Shown here: piece after piece, positions 10,829 through 22,547 of the stretch
Position numbering within the stretch: the stretch's first letter is position 1
Layout: each line of letters opens with the position of its first letter
Assembly (NCBI GenBank): GCA_963576725.1
Contig: OY755236.1
Location: forward strand, 70,774,379 to 70,838,378
Direction: 5' to 3'
Source: Azorinus chamasolen
Taxonomy: Eukaryota > Mollusca > Bivalvia > Cardiida > Solecurtidae
Length of the DNA: 64,000 bases
Made by a program: the position numbers and the translations under genes
The notes under the pieces: generated by a model
The model's input: only the letters and a program-made list of their open reading frames with translations
Told to the model about the DNA's origin: nothing
The model's database searches: none

Positions 10829-11068
10829 CCATTTCCTTCATATAAACGTGTGTGTATTCGTTTTTAGTTCTTTTCAACCTTTACTCTATGATTTGATATT
10901 AATTAGTTTCATTTTTATCATTACTTAGGCAGAAAATATAGAATCAGATCTAAAGTATACTGTAAGCAAACAGCGCAGACCCTGATCAGAAATCTCATAT
11001 AAAAACCATGGGATTTGGGTCTACTCTGTTTGCAAAGGCGTAGAAAGGCGTATTTATGGAGTAAAGGG
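10829..11068. mobile_element. Family A MITE
   Basis: TTAA, then CCATTTCCTTCATATAAACG, the CAGACCCTGATCAG / TGGGTCTACTCTGTTTGC hairpin and GTAAAGGG at the end. Lies inside the pogo-like element. Confidence 0.65.
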
Positions 11069-11094
11069 CTGATTACAATGTATTATCATCAATG

Positions 11095-11210
11095 CAAACA
11101 AAGGAAACCCAGACCAGATGGCTCTGAGTCTTACAGGGTATGCTCTGTTTGCTAGGGAATAATATAGGTATTGTTAACAAGCCTAACATAAATACTCATG
11201 GATAGAAGGG
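11095..11210. mobile_element. Family A MITE, partial
   Basis: Hairpin half with CCCAGACCAGATGGCT and the right end AGAAGGG followed by TTAA. Confidence 0.5.
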
Positions 11211-11560
11211 TTAAAAATTATCTGTTTAATGAGCATGGAACATATACATAGAACATAATACATACTCTAAAACACATATAATTAACCTGTCCGTTGAATA
11301 CATCCTATATAAAAACACAGTAACATAAGTAATCTGTCCGTAGAGCATTTAGACTTATCCGCGTTGTTCAGGTGGAACAATCACTGAACAGAATATCGCT
11401 CTTCAAAAATGCCGAAAATTAATGTAGCCTGTTTATTGACGGAACCCAACACTGAAAACAAAGCTTAACAGCTTAAATACATTTATGTGTTACCGCCACG
11501 TGCATACGTTAGCAATTAGTGTTCATCTTTAACAATAATAAATGGGATTAAGACCTTTAA

Positions 11561-11785
11561 CCCTTTCCCTCATATAAACGTGTTTTCACGCATTTACAAA
11601 CAGGGTAGACCAAGATCAGACGGCTCCTTTAGAAGCCTCTGATCAGGGTCTGCTCTGTTTGCTAATTAATGGAATTTGAAAGATTTTTTCCTTTAGTTTT
11701 TAAAATGACCTTCCATATTTAATTATAACTATTTTGTCCTTTAATATTCGGTATGTATTGAAATAAGCATAGCACAGGGAAAGAG
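11561..11785. mobile_element. Family A MITE
   Basis: TTAA at 11557-11560 and 11786-11789. Hairpin arms around 11597-11665. Confidence 0.75.
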
Positions 11786-12373
11786 TTAAGTACCTTAAAT
11801 TTACTGCCACATGCATAACATACCAATTAGTATTTGTAGCAAAAAATAATAACGTGTTCATTGTTCGGTTAGATTAAAGGCACACGTACATTACTAATTA
11901 GCGTGTGTGTCTTAGAAAAGTATTAATTCTTCGGTTACATTATATGAAGAACTTGAAATTTTCCTCATCACAGGTTTCTCGAACATTATATCCCGGTACA
12001 ACCTGTTTTCGGCGGTTTAACGGTTTATCATAATCCCTAAACAATACTAACAGAAAAATGTAGTGTTTTTACATCAGAATCAACGAAGCATCTCCAAAGT
12101 TCACGATTAAAAATCAAATAAAGTTCACTGACCTTCATTTTTGTTTTATTTATGCTCGCTGCGGGCCATGTATCACATCCTCCAATGGAAAGCATTGTTA
12201 CCAGTTTTCGGCGGTTTTACAAATTCTATACTGCACAAAAAAATTGGCGTGACACTCAAATATTGTTTTTATAAAGTGCAACTGCACAATTTTTTTAACT
12301 GTTCAGAAATGTTTTAAACTGTTTTAAATGTTAATAAACGTATTTACAAGTGTTTAACTGTGTTAGTTCATTC

Positions 12374-14449
12374 TTACACATCACAATTGGGGCAATGGAA
12401 AGGATCCCCTCTCCTTAAAACCCTCACTTTGCTACAAAACCCAAGATGAACCCAACCTTGACAAGTGTCACACTGTCCCCAATTTACAATTAATATTTCA
12501 GGCCTCTTTGATGAATCTGGAGAAAACCTTCTGCAAACAATACACTTGCTGGATTCATCCACTTCTGTCTCGTCTTCTGAACTGGAAAAGTTCTCACTAT
12601 AAGTTACTTTACGTTTCTTGGGTGCTTTAGACCCTGATGTTGAAGGTTTTGGTTTTACTGATTTGTTCTTCTTTTCTTTATTTGTACATTTATCACTTGA
12701 TTTATCTGTTTGTTTATTCTTTTTGTTGTATTTGTTCTCATGATCAATGATTTTTTCCAGAATTTCATCTTCAGTAATACATTTACCCCCAACTATCTTG
12801 CTCAATGTGTTTCTTGTTTTGTGATTTTTAACATTTTCAAGAATTTTACCGCCTCTCTTCAATAAGAATGTTTCAGCTGTTGTATCAGTGGTAACAGGGA
12901 CATCTACAGCAGGTTCAAGTGGCACTGAGTCTTTGTCAAAGGATGTAGCTGGTGCAACTTGGCTATCACTGATCAGTGTCTTGTCAAAAGGATAAATACC
13001 ACTCTTGCAGAAGGCTTTCTTGATATTAGCTGGTGTTAATGTATTGTCATAAACTTTGCATGCCAAGCTGCAGACATTGTAACGGTTAACAATACCAGAT
13101 TCACGAGTGAATGTATGACATGTTGAGTTGTATGAGTTCTGAAATGGCCCAAATGCACAGACATCCAATGGTTGAAGAAGATGAGAGCAATGAGGCGGGA
13201 GCACAAATAAGTGAATGCGTTGAGATTTGGCCCACTGTATAAGAGGTACTGTGATATGGCTCTTATGTCCATCATATAATACAAGGATGTCCTCATTATC
13301 TCTTGCAGGTAAGTACTTTATCAAATGGGTCTTAATGTACTTCTCAAACACTTCAGTTTGACCAACCAGATTCAGTAACACAACCATCAGCACCTGCACT
13401 AGCACCTTCCATTAAATTACTGGAAAATCTTGCCCCAGAGAAAACGAAGTAAGGGGGTATCACATTGCCAACACCGTTAGCACAGCCAATTAAGGTTGTT
13501 GTTTTCCCTCTTCCAGATGTCACAGCCTGGGATTTAGAAAATTTACCACCAATGACCTTGGGGGGCTTATGTTCAGTGCTCATACCTTTCTCGTCTATGT
13601 TGTACACCCTATGAGGCTTTTCATGTAAGTCATATTTTGTCAATATGTACTCCAATTCACCAAAGTAGTTGTCTATGGCATATCTTGTTGCTGACTTAGC
13701 CCTAGCAACATCTAGTGCCCGGGGTCTTTTCACTTTTAGTTCAGGCCATCTGCTTAAAAATGTGTACAACCACTTTTCTGTTAATGGGTGTTCTTTGTTG
13801 CGTAGTCCCAATTTTAATGCATAATCTGTAGCCAGATTTATTGTTTCTTGGCGGCTATACCCGTAGCCAACCTCATCCATCGTCTTCAGGTGTCCAGCCA
13901 GGAGTGACTCCTGTTCCTGTGAAAAGAGAGGTGATGGGCCTGATTTGACTGTTTCTAAATCAACCTTGCCAAATAATCGATCCTGCAAGGTAGACCGTGG
14001 CACACCAAACACTCTTGCTGCCTTACAGGTGGTCATTTTACAATCTTTTACAGCAAAATATGCCTTGGTCAGTTGGTCAGGGTCATATTTTCTGTAAGAA
14101 CCCCTCTCAGGGTCATTGCACTGCAAAAGAAGAGAGAACAATGTCAGAGTACCAAGGGCATGATATTCAATTAAAATTCAATTAGTAAGGAATTAAGAAA
14201 CAGGCTATAAGAAACCACATTTTTTCGTCACGCTATTTTTTTTGTACAGTATACTACAGAAATTTTTGACAGGTGGCGCTGCAAACATCTTAACCTACTT
14301 CTGCTACAAAGTGATTTACAAATGTAAACAATTGGGTATTTTGCAAAAACTACGATTGCAATCGAAAGGAAAATTTGGGAATAGTAAATATAGGTAGAAT
14401 TTAACATGCATACATAATTTGTATAAATACTTACGGTTCTAATCTCCAT
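12374..14449 (-). pseudogene. pogo-like transposase with C-terminal PHD-like finger, one frameshift
   Basis: The model has two exons. Exon 1 is 14449-14435 (five codons, donor GTAAGT). The intron is 14434-14121 (acceptor TTTTGCAG). Exon 2 starts at 14120; both borders are phase 0. The exon 2 product starts with a Psq-type helix-turn-helix (AARVFGVPRSTLQDRL), then a CENP-B-type DNA-binding domain, then the DDE core: first Asp in YNIDEKG, second in LYDGHKSH, third in LQPLDV. A basic Lys-rich linker and a PHD-like zinc finger (CIVC ... CDTC ... WVHLGFC ... CPNC) close the protein. A single-base shift at about 13360-13370, between TESGW and VFEKY, breaks the frame just before the second catalytic Asp. 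The product would bind the element's ends and cut at TA. The C-terminal finger is not usual for pogo/Tigger proteins. Confidence 0.85.
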
Positions 14450-14687
14450 TTCGGCTTAAATGAATTCCATTGACATTTACGTTGCCTATGTAAACAAACG
14501 CGCACGCACCGAACCGGAAATGATGTATTTTGACAGCGAATGTAAAACTTTTCCAGGGCCGCCGGAAACTGGAAGGTGCCGAAATCATGACGTACCGGGA
14601 TATTTCGTGATAAAAAAAGTAATAAAAGTATCAATAAAACATTTCATTATTAAAAAGATATATATTAGAAGCTTTTTTATTCGTGGG

Positions 14688-14806
14688 GCCGGTTTGACCA
14701 GCCAAAATATAATAAGGGGGCCGGTTTGACCAAATTGAGGTCCGGTATGACTTTTTGGAGGCCGGTTTGACTTGAGGCCGGTTTGACTTGGGGCCGGTTT
14801 GACCTG
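14688..14806. repeat. Right terminal region with six GGCCGGTTTGAC boxes
   Basis: Inverted counterpart of the left end. Five good copies and one mutated copy (GGTCCGGTATGAC). Confidence 0.85.
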
Positions 14807-15316
14807 TAAGCCTTTGAATAATGCCAAGCTTGACAGTGAAGAAACAACAAGGAATAACTTTTAACTTCCGTACGTGGACATTGAAAAAATACTTTGGCCT
14901 CAATAAATGTTTTCAGTATCCATTACCTCTCTCGTTTTCCGTGAGAAATTCAAACAATATCGCATCGACCTTGTCAAATACGAACGCAGCATGGGCGCGG
15001 CCATGTTGTTATAGGCATTGGCTAAATATTGGACGTGTTTCGCTATTCGGTATTTTGAGCGAAAAGGTCAGAGACTACCAATTTATTAGACCCCAATTAT
15101 GAAAAAATAATCTAATTAATATCTTTTCTTTATGTCTTTATTTTTCAAAATGAATATTGAACGGAGAAGGGTTAAGCAACTACCTTCCTTTAAACGGCAT
15201 CATTTTTCATTTCTAAAATGTCGAGGTACCTAGTTTTTACTGTACATTTTTCAGCATATTAACAATTGATTTATGAAGTTTTAGGCATTTTTAAACAGCG
15301 TTGCAAATATGGACTC

Positions 15317-15397
15317 AATCGTAACTACTCGCCGTATTCCGTCAGAGTTCGGAATATAGGTCTTATTTCGATAGAAATAGCCGAGGTGTTCCGAGTG
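15317..15397. repeat. Foldback repeat, copy 2
   Basis: Inverted copy of the tail at 2697-2742, followed in direct orientation by GAAATAGCCGAGGTGTTCCG. Confidence 0.65.
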
Positions 15398-15544
15398 ATA
15401 TGGACTGTCACAGAGTCTAACTTTTTTTAAAAAATAAATAAATTCAAACCGTATTCATCTGATCCAGTCCACATGTCCCTTTCAACAAACTATAGATCAC
15501 AAGTAAAATGTCACGTGTAATTTTTATCTATCTTAAAGCGTTTA

Positions 15545-15776
15545 GCCTCTTCCTTCATATAAACGCATTTCAAGTCACGCATTTGCAAATAGAGTAGATC
15601 CAGTTCAGACGGCTCCTTTAGGGTTTGCTTTGTTTACTTATGACATGATAAAGATCTGGTTCTACAGTTTTTGGTCAAAGCAAAAAAAAAAACATTGAGA
15701 GGTTTACATTATAAAAACTTCAGCTAATAAATATTAATGTCATAATTTCTTACATGAATATTGAACAGGGAAATGG
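15545..15776. mobile_element. Family A MITE
   Basis: CCTCTTCCTTCATATAAACG start, degraded hairpin, AACAGGGAAATGG end followed by TTAA. Confidence 0.6.
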
Positions 15777-16432
15777 TTAAACAACCTGTTCTGCAACATA
15801 CCTGCTATATTATCGAAGACAGATGAACATACTAATGTGGCAGTTTTTAATTTGTGTTGTTTAAAGGTAACTGCTTATTTCAAATAGTGATTTATTATAT
15901 TTTGATGACAGCGTTCGCTCAATGATGTCAAATTCTCTAGTGTTGACTATTAGAATGGAGTAAACTAGAGACATATATGTATGTATACATGTCTCTGAGT
16001 AAACAAAGGGCAAGAAGTGGTCATTTTTGGATCATTTAAATGATTGCTGAAACACTTCTGATTATTTTCACTTTAAGTGAAATGCATAAACATTAAGCAA
16101 TACTGATGAAAGTCTTCAAATATATGAGCTTTTGTATGAAAATGAAATTTAAGTACCATTTAATTATTTCAAGTCAAGAGCTGTTATAAAATGCATGTAA
16201 TCACAATGAACACGACCTTGCCAGACAGGAGGTGAAGCTTGCTTACTATCAAGCTAATTTATGAATTGTCAGCTAGGTGACATTTTAGAAACAGCTACAG
16301 TCCAAATAGCAACATACAAACGAGAGAAAAAATTGGTCCATTGGACTGAGAGTTTGAGTAAAAGTAAAACTGAGCTGAAAACGGAATCACTTCACTTCAC
16401 TTTTCCCGTAAACTAGTCTGTCGTAGGGGCAT

Positions 16433-16558
16433 CTAAGCTGACTGCATGACAATCTCTTTCCACTTTGTCCTGTCTTCCACTGCTCTCTGAAATGTTGCAA
16501 AACTCAAACCTGTCCACTGATTGATGTTATCTTCCAATCTATTCCTTTGTATTCCACA
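16433..16558 (-). pseudogene. LINE reverse transcriptase C-terminal relic
   Basis: 42 codons ending in TAG encode RLEDNINQWTGLSFA, then a RAVEDRTKWKEIV stretch. This is the characteristic W-x-D-N-I-x-x-W-T-G and R-x-W tail found at the end of many animal LINE ORF2 proteins. Beyond the stop, the same frame still reads PLRQTSLREK, the usual end of that tail. Nothing of the catalytic region remains nearby. Confidence 0.7.
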
Positions 16559-16859
16559 CATTTTGGGCAAACAAAGGGCCACAACTCTGGTGTTTCATAT
16601 TCAATGTGAGTGATACTTGCAGACCGACATTGCTTTATAGTAGATCTAATAAACATTTACACTAATGTTCAATGAAAAACTTCTAACCGCTTGTGAGATA
16701 TGACACCGGGGCGCACGGACAATGTCAACATTATACATCCTTCCGCCTTCGGCGAGGGATAACAATTTAGAGCACACAACACTACTTCATTTGTATTCAG
16801 CAAATGAAGAAGAAGGCTTTATATACATTCAAAGATAATAGAATAATTGCAGAAGTCTC

Positions 16860-16990
16860 AACTCTTTACCTGATATAGACGCCTATTCACAGAGTAGACC
16901 TGGGCCAAACATCTCCTGTAGGACCCGCCTTTCCTGGGTCTCCTCTGGTTCCTTACAGAATTATAATGATTTGATTTGACAGTGTCTGCT
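16860..16990. mobile_element. Family A MITE, partial
   Basis: CTTTACCTGATATAGACGCC, ACAGAGTAGACCTGGG and a decayed second arm. Confidence 0.45.
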
Positions 16991-17573
16991 ATGACCAAAC
17001 ATCCTGTGTTCATATACAGTCTGGACTCGAAATAACGAAACACAGTTCAATGAAATTTTCGTTCCTATTATAAAAAAAACCAACACCATCGGATCAATGT
17101 CCGTATACTGCCTTTTCCTTTCACGGATATTCATGAAGTAAACTAGCGAGTTGCTACAGATCTAGATCTATGTCGATGTCCTATGAAATTATTTTAACAG
17201 GTTGACGATAAAAAACACACCCAATTCCCATAGATCTAGATCTAGAAACTAGATCTACATTGCTTGTGCGTTTTAAATAAAATGTCAAATACATGTAAAT
17301 GGATATTTCTGTCATCGGCTCACATCATTAATATTCATTATAACATAACCCGTGGCTTCAGCGTGACGTAACACTATCATTTATTTTTTGATATTCACGG
17401 GCATATATTCGCTAGTGAATAACATTCGAACGACCGAACTGTATTCATACGCGCTGTCAAAACAAACAAACTGGCGGACGGTGACCTACCTGTCAACGAT
17501 TGAGTCACGATAGATGGAAAAGGATTGTTGGCACTTGCGCCTTAATTTCGATAAAATAATACAAATTGTATTG

Positions 17574-18003
17574 TGTCTTGGGCTTGTGGGCAGCATGGGC
17601 TGGGTGTGCAATGAAAGTATGGATGGTGTTTAATGTGTACATGTATATGCAATTCCATGGCAATAGCTACAGTGGTTAGGGATATATAAGACAATGAAAA
17701 AACTGTGACAAAAAACTGCACGTAAATGTGACAACCAAATGCACGTAAAATTGCCAAGTCATTTGACCTCGACCTTGGGCTTGCGGGCAGCGTGGGTGGG
17801 GTGCCAAATGATAGCACAGATGGTAATTGATGTGTATGTGAAGTTTCATGTGTATAAGTGTAGAAATTACTGACTTATAACACTTGAAAAACTGTGACAA
17901 CCAACTGCACCTAAAAGCGTGACACACGGACAGACAGACGGACGGACATGTGCAAAACATAATGCCCCCTGAGTCAGGCCCTGACTATCGTCAACGGGGG
18001 CAT
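17574..18003. mobile_element. Helentron/pearl-like element with terminal hairpin
   Basis: Two diverged core units (CTTGGGCTTGTGGGCAGC near 17577, CTTGGGCTTGCGGGCAGC near 17774), a GACAGACAGACGGACGG microsatellite (17928-17947), then hairpin ATGCCCCC / GGGGGCAT (17961-18002) followed by AATAAAAA. Confidence 0.6.
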
Positions 18004-18284
18004 AATAAAAACAAAATTGCCGTTGAAAACTGTCATTTAATACGGACGCATGTATACATGTACATGTGACCATCCATAATAGCAACAAGAAACCGCCAAT
18101 GTCGGTATGGCCGGATTGCCGATTAAAGTGATATAGATGAACAGTCAATCATTATACATTTCTGCATCAGCAGATGCTGAAGGCATAATAAATAGTTAAA
18201 CATATTCCAATTGCATGTAATGAGGTCCTCATCATGACTCCACATGTTCAAAAGGTCAATCTAGAAATTCATTGAAACATAAAA

Positions 18285-19935
18285 AACAAGAGATATTTGT
18301 AAAGCATGTATACCCCCAAACCCCCTTACCTTTGATCTAATGACCTCAACTATAGAGGTCATCTACTGGTCATGACTAATCACCACAGCAACTTTGACGA
18401 TCCTAAGCCAAACCACTAATCATTTATTGATCTGAAAACATTTCACAAGTTAAGGTAATAGTGACCTTGACCTTTGACCTCAACAACTATAGGGATCATT
18501 TAGTGGTTACGACCAACCACCATAGCAAGTTTGAAGATCCCCAACCAAACCATTGAGCAGTTATTAATCGGAAACCATTTCATCAGTTAAGGTCATGGTG
18601 ACCTTAATCTTTGACCTAGTGACCTCAAAACCAATAGGGGTCATCTAGTTGTCATGACCAACCACCACAGTAAGTTTGAAGATCCTAAGCCAAACCCTTG
18701 AGCAGTTATTGATGGGAAACCATTCACCTGTTAATGTCATGATGACCTTGACCTTTGACCTAGTGACCTAAAAAACATTAGGGGTCATCTAGTGGTCATG
18801 ACAAACCACCACAGCAAGTTTGAAGATCCTAAGCCAAACCCTTGAGCAGTTATTGACTGGAAACCATTTCACCAGTTAAGGTCATGGTGACCTTGACCTT
18901 AGACCTAGTGACCTCAAAAACAAGAGGGCTCATCTAGTTGTCATGACCAACCACCACAGCAAATTTGAAGATCCTAAGCCAAACCCTTGAGCAGTTATTG
19001 ATCAGAAACAATTTTACCAGTTACGGTCATGGTGACCTTGACCTTTGACCTAAAAAACAATAGGAGTCATCCAGTGGTCATGACGAACTACCACAGCAAA
19101 TTTGAAGATTCTAAGCCAAACCCTTGAGCATTTATTGATTGGAAACCATTTCACTAGTTAAGGTCATGGTGACCTTGACCTTTGACCTAAAAACAAGAGG
19201 GTTCATCTAGTTGTCATGACCAACCACCACAGCAAATTTGAAGATCCTAAGCCAAACCCTTGAGCAGTTATTGATCAAAAACCATATTACTAGTTAAGGT
19301 CATGGTGACCTTGACCTTTGACCTCAAAAACTATAGGGGTCATCTAGTGGTCATGACGAACCATCACAGCAAGTTTGAAGATCCCAAGCCAAACCCTTGA
19401 GCAGTTATTGATCGGAAACTATTTCACCAGTTAAGGTCATTGTGACCTTGACCTTTGACCTAGTGACCTCAAAAACAATAGGGGTCATCCAATTGTCATG
19501 ACCAACCACCACAGCAAGTTTGAAGATTCTAGGCCAAGTCGTTTATTAGTTATCCATCGGAAACAAAAAGGTCAATGAAGCGAAAAAAATAGGTAAAAAA
19601 AGGGTCATAGTAACCTACTAACCTATGACATGTAATGTGACCCTCATTATGAACCCACATGTCAAGTTTGGTTACTGTAGGTGTTATACTTTGGCTATAA
19701 CTAACACAAACAAAAAGGTAAACCTGAAAATTCTCTAAGTCAATGAAGCGTAAAAACTAGGTCAAAAAGGGGTCATAGTAACCTGCTAACCTATGACATG
19801 TAATGGGACCCTCATTCTGAACCCACATGCCAAGTTTGGTTACTGTAGGTATTATACTTTGGCTATACATGTAACTAACTCAAACAAAAAGGTCAACCGG
19901 ACGGACGGCCGGACGGACTGACGGACGGACGGCAT
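18285..19935. repeat. Helentron/pearl-like array with nuclear-receptor-like motifs
   Basis: Units of about 135-147 bp start with GACCTTGACCTTTGACC near 18465, 18598, 18743, 18890, 19035, 19170, 19307 and 19444. Most unit junctions contain AGGTCATGGTGACCT. The head is CAAGAGATATTTGTAAAGCA and the tail is a GGACGGACGGCC microsatellite. It has no coding potential. Confidence 0.85.
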
Positions 19936-19998
19936 TCGCCAATCTATTTATAAGCCTGTATTGCGAGCAATCCGGCCAAAAAATATGCTATGTATAGA

Positions 19999-20006
19999 TG
20001 ACGTCA
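19999..20006. promoter_or_regulatory. CRE-like site TGACGTCA
   Basis: Perfect CRE palindrome, with further TGACGTAAT half sites at about 20013 and 20029. A second perfect copy at 20330-20337 mirrors it. The pair flanks a possible first exon (ATG at 20108, GTAAGT donor at 20117) but also lies in a degenerate palindrome (GAATATTTGGTTC / GAACCAAATATTC), so it may simply be repeat sequence. Confidence 0.35.
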
Positions 20007-20739
20007 CTGAATGACGTAATATGATGGTTGACGTAATAACGTTGTTACCATTGAGATAATTTCCACCATTGCATTCACACGTAATATTGCAGCAGTTTTT
20101 TCCAGCTATGGACAAAGTAAGTAGATAGAGAATATTTGGTTCCTAGCTTTGAATGAGAAATGTTATCTGGCAAGGCGGATGAATATACCAGGTGAGCCGA
20201 AGGCTATGAACCAAATATTCTATTTATCCTTGTCACGACAGCAAACTATAAAATTATTTTATTTTGTACCGAATGTACCACAAAATGCACCGCAAAGTAT
20301 ACCCGACTCTACTGGCTCTAGACTGTTGATGACGTCACTATAAATGCGTTATTACGTCACTGGAATTCCACTGAAAAAATGCTCAAAACAAAACCGTTGC
20401 CCCGGTTGGTTATGTGAGAAAAAGAACCTGTCACTTGATGTTTGAGACAAGCTGATCTAAACCTCGTCTAGAATAGAAAAGTCAAGGCTAGCTTAATAAC
20501 ATTTCAATTCTAGACTCGGTTGAGATAGACGCCGATAGAATTAAAATAGAACTGACTATGGAATACAGGATCTAGACGATTTATGATTCTTGATGTGGAT
20601 TTATCTAAACACGGTAATTTCGCGACAGACAACTAGATCTAGTCTAGATCTACTACTGTCAGTAGGTCTAAGAATATAAGTTTGAGATAATGAAGTGAAA
20701 GAATTATTTAGTTTAATCGGGTATCGATTGAAATCAATT

Positions 20740-20898
20740 AAGAAATGAATGACGTGATCCCGGTGTTCATGAGGTTATGCAACGCATAGCTTTACGAGCA
20801 AAGTAAGAGAAGCCCGAAGGGCTTCACGTAAATCTTTGCTCGTAAAGGTATGCGTTGCATAACCTAATGAACACCGGGAGCACGTCATTCATTTCTTA
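20740..20898. mobile_element. Palindromic MITE, 160 bp
   Basis: Arms of about 65 bp from AGAAATGAATGACGTG to its inverse, with a short internal AAGCCCGAAGGGCTT palindrome in the loop. TA lies next to both ends. Confidence 0.7.
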
Positions 20899-21542
20899 TA
20901 TTTATATTCCATTGTATTTCTTATATTTCAACGGATCCAGTATTGAAATGAACGTTCATGGGAAAATGCAACTTTCTTTTTAGAATAAGGTTATATAAGG
21001 ACGTTGCAGGGCGAATGTAAATATTTCGCTTTGTTAAAAAAAAATTATTCAGTAGATCTAGATCTACTGGGTAGACGTAAATTTGTGTATTCACGAAATA
21101 AGCGTCTCGGTAAAAAACTTTTTTTTTAAAAAAAAGTAGTTTCGGCTACAGGTCATGTGACCAACTGACATATTAACATCGGTCATGTGACCTACTGACA
21201 TAATAACAAAAAGTTTATCAGGCACCTTGTTATCCGTCAGGAAAATAGGCACGTGACAGGATAAATCTAGATATACAACCAATTTTATTTCTTTTCAATA
21301 AAACCTGTCAATAAAATAGATTAAAAATCTAGATTTAATTGCGTTTAAGGAAGACTAGACAATCATCTTATTCTAGCTAGATCTATATGCTAACTTAAAA
21401 CCGCACTAGATTCTATATTGGTTTGAACAATATTTTATTCAATAATTAAACTGGATAGACAACAGGCGTGACCAGTATGGTACACGAGAACTACAATAGA
21501 ACTTGTCAAGCAACAGACCGTTGAAAACAGGCCGATTTCATA

Positions 21543-21610
21543 AATACCGGTAAGTTATGAAAAGCAAAATAGGCCTAATACCGGTAAGTTATGAAAAGCA
21601 AAATAGGCCT
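21543..21610. repeat. Tandem duplication of a 34-bp unit
   Basis: Two identical copies of a unit containing TACCGGTAAGTTATGAAAAG. Confidence 0.8.
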
Positions 21611-21857
21611 ATCATTTAAAAAAAACACAAAAAAAACGAGAAAACTTCACTTGTGTTGAGGTGTAACATAAAAATATAAGTCAACCCCTCGGTGCTCCGT
21701 ATGTAGGTATGCACTGGATCAGAACGTTCCGTATTGAAGACAACTGTAGATCTATATGTTATCTACGAAACAGAACATACAAACAGCCTGGATCCTAATC
21801 AATGGCTAAGAAAGGTATTCCCGCCGCGGATGTGCAATGGAACTTTATTTTCTAATG

Positions 21858-21960
21858 CAAACGCCTTTTGCAACAAAGACAAAGGTCAGACGGTTCTTAT
21901 AGCAGCTGTCTGATCAGGGTCTGTTCTGTTTGCATATAGACTTGATTCTGCTGTTTCATC
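21858..21960. mobile_element. Family A MITE, partial
   Basis: Hairpin arms AAAGGTCAGACGGTTC and GTCTGATCAGGGTCTGTTCT. Ends not clear. Confidence 0.5.
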
Positions 21961-22245
21961 CATGACCAAAATATCCTTTATTTAAATATCATTATAAAGA
22001 TTGCCCTACAATATATCCTCCCAGTTATAACCAGACATTGATTGTTGGGAGTATCCCAGTAGATGTACATGTATATAATACCCACGGCTTCATCACATCT
22101 TACATAAATGTTCATCAGATAAAGATGAATCATAAAGTATGATGGTTACTACAAAAGTCCTCATATGCAGTATATGTTTCTGCATTACTTTCGTTCTGCA
22201 CTAAGCGGACATCTGCTCTAAATGCCGCCAGTGTTTATATATTAA

Positions 22246-22496
22246 CCCTTTACTCCATATACATATATATACGCCCTTTTACGCATTTGCAAGTACAGTG
22301 GGTCCGAATCAGGTGACTCCTGTTGGAGCTGTCTGACCAGGGTCGACTCTGTTTGTTTGTGATGGGAAAACAGAATGCTCTGAGTCTAGTCTCTGCCATG
22401 GCCAAAAGATCATATGTCCACATACCATTATAAGAATAATTTAACCAATATCCATGGGGTTATTATTTTGTACATAAATATTCATTAAGTTAATAG
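22246..22496. mobile_element. Family A MITE
   Basis: TTAA at 22242-22245 and 22497-22500. CCCTTTACTCC start and a degraded central hairpin. Confidence 0.65.
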
Positions 22497-22547
22497 TTAA
22501 GCAGTCACTATAAAGAGGTTCTGCTGTATTCTATAAACCACATAGTA

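Larger units (their letters stand above)
10247..14806 (-). mobile_element. Complete pogo-like DNA transposon, 4560 bp
   Basis: The element runs from CAGTCAAACCGG to CCGGTTTGACCTG with TA on both sides (10245-10246 and 14807-14808), the target duplication of the Tc1/mariner/pogo superfamily. Both ends are about 100-120 bp and carry repeated GTCAAACCGGCC boxes. The transposase is on the minus strand near the right end. The left 2 kb is non-coding and has itself collected family A MITEs (10829-11068, 11095-11210, 11561-11785). One frameshift in the transposase suggests it can no longer move itself. Confidence 0.85.

Noticed and set aside
17160..17250. Runs of TAGATCTAGATCTA
   Set aside because: Short palindromic AT-rich repeats scattered through the window; no further structure.
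18285..19935. CRISPR-like regular repeats
   Set aside because: Units are contiguous and diverged with no unique spacers, in eukaryotic transposon context.
20108..20116. Firm first exon for the gene at 23.4 kb
   Set aside because: Only three codons, and the site lies in a degenerate palindrome; kept as a suggestion within the exon entry.
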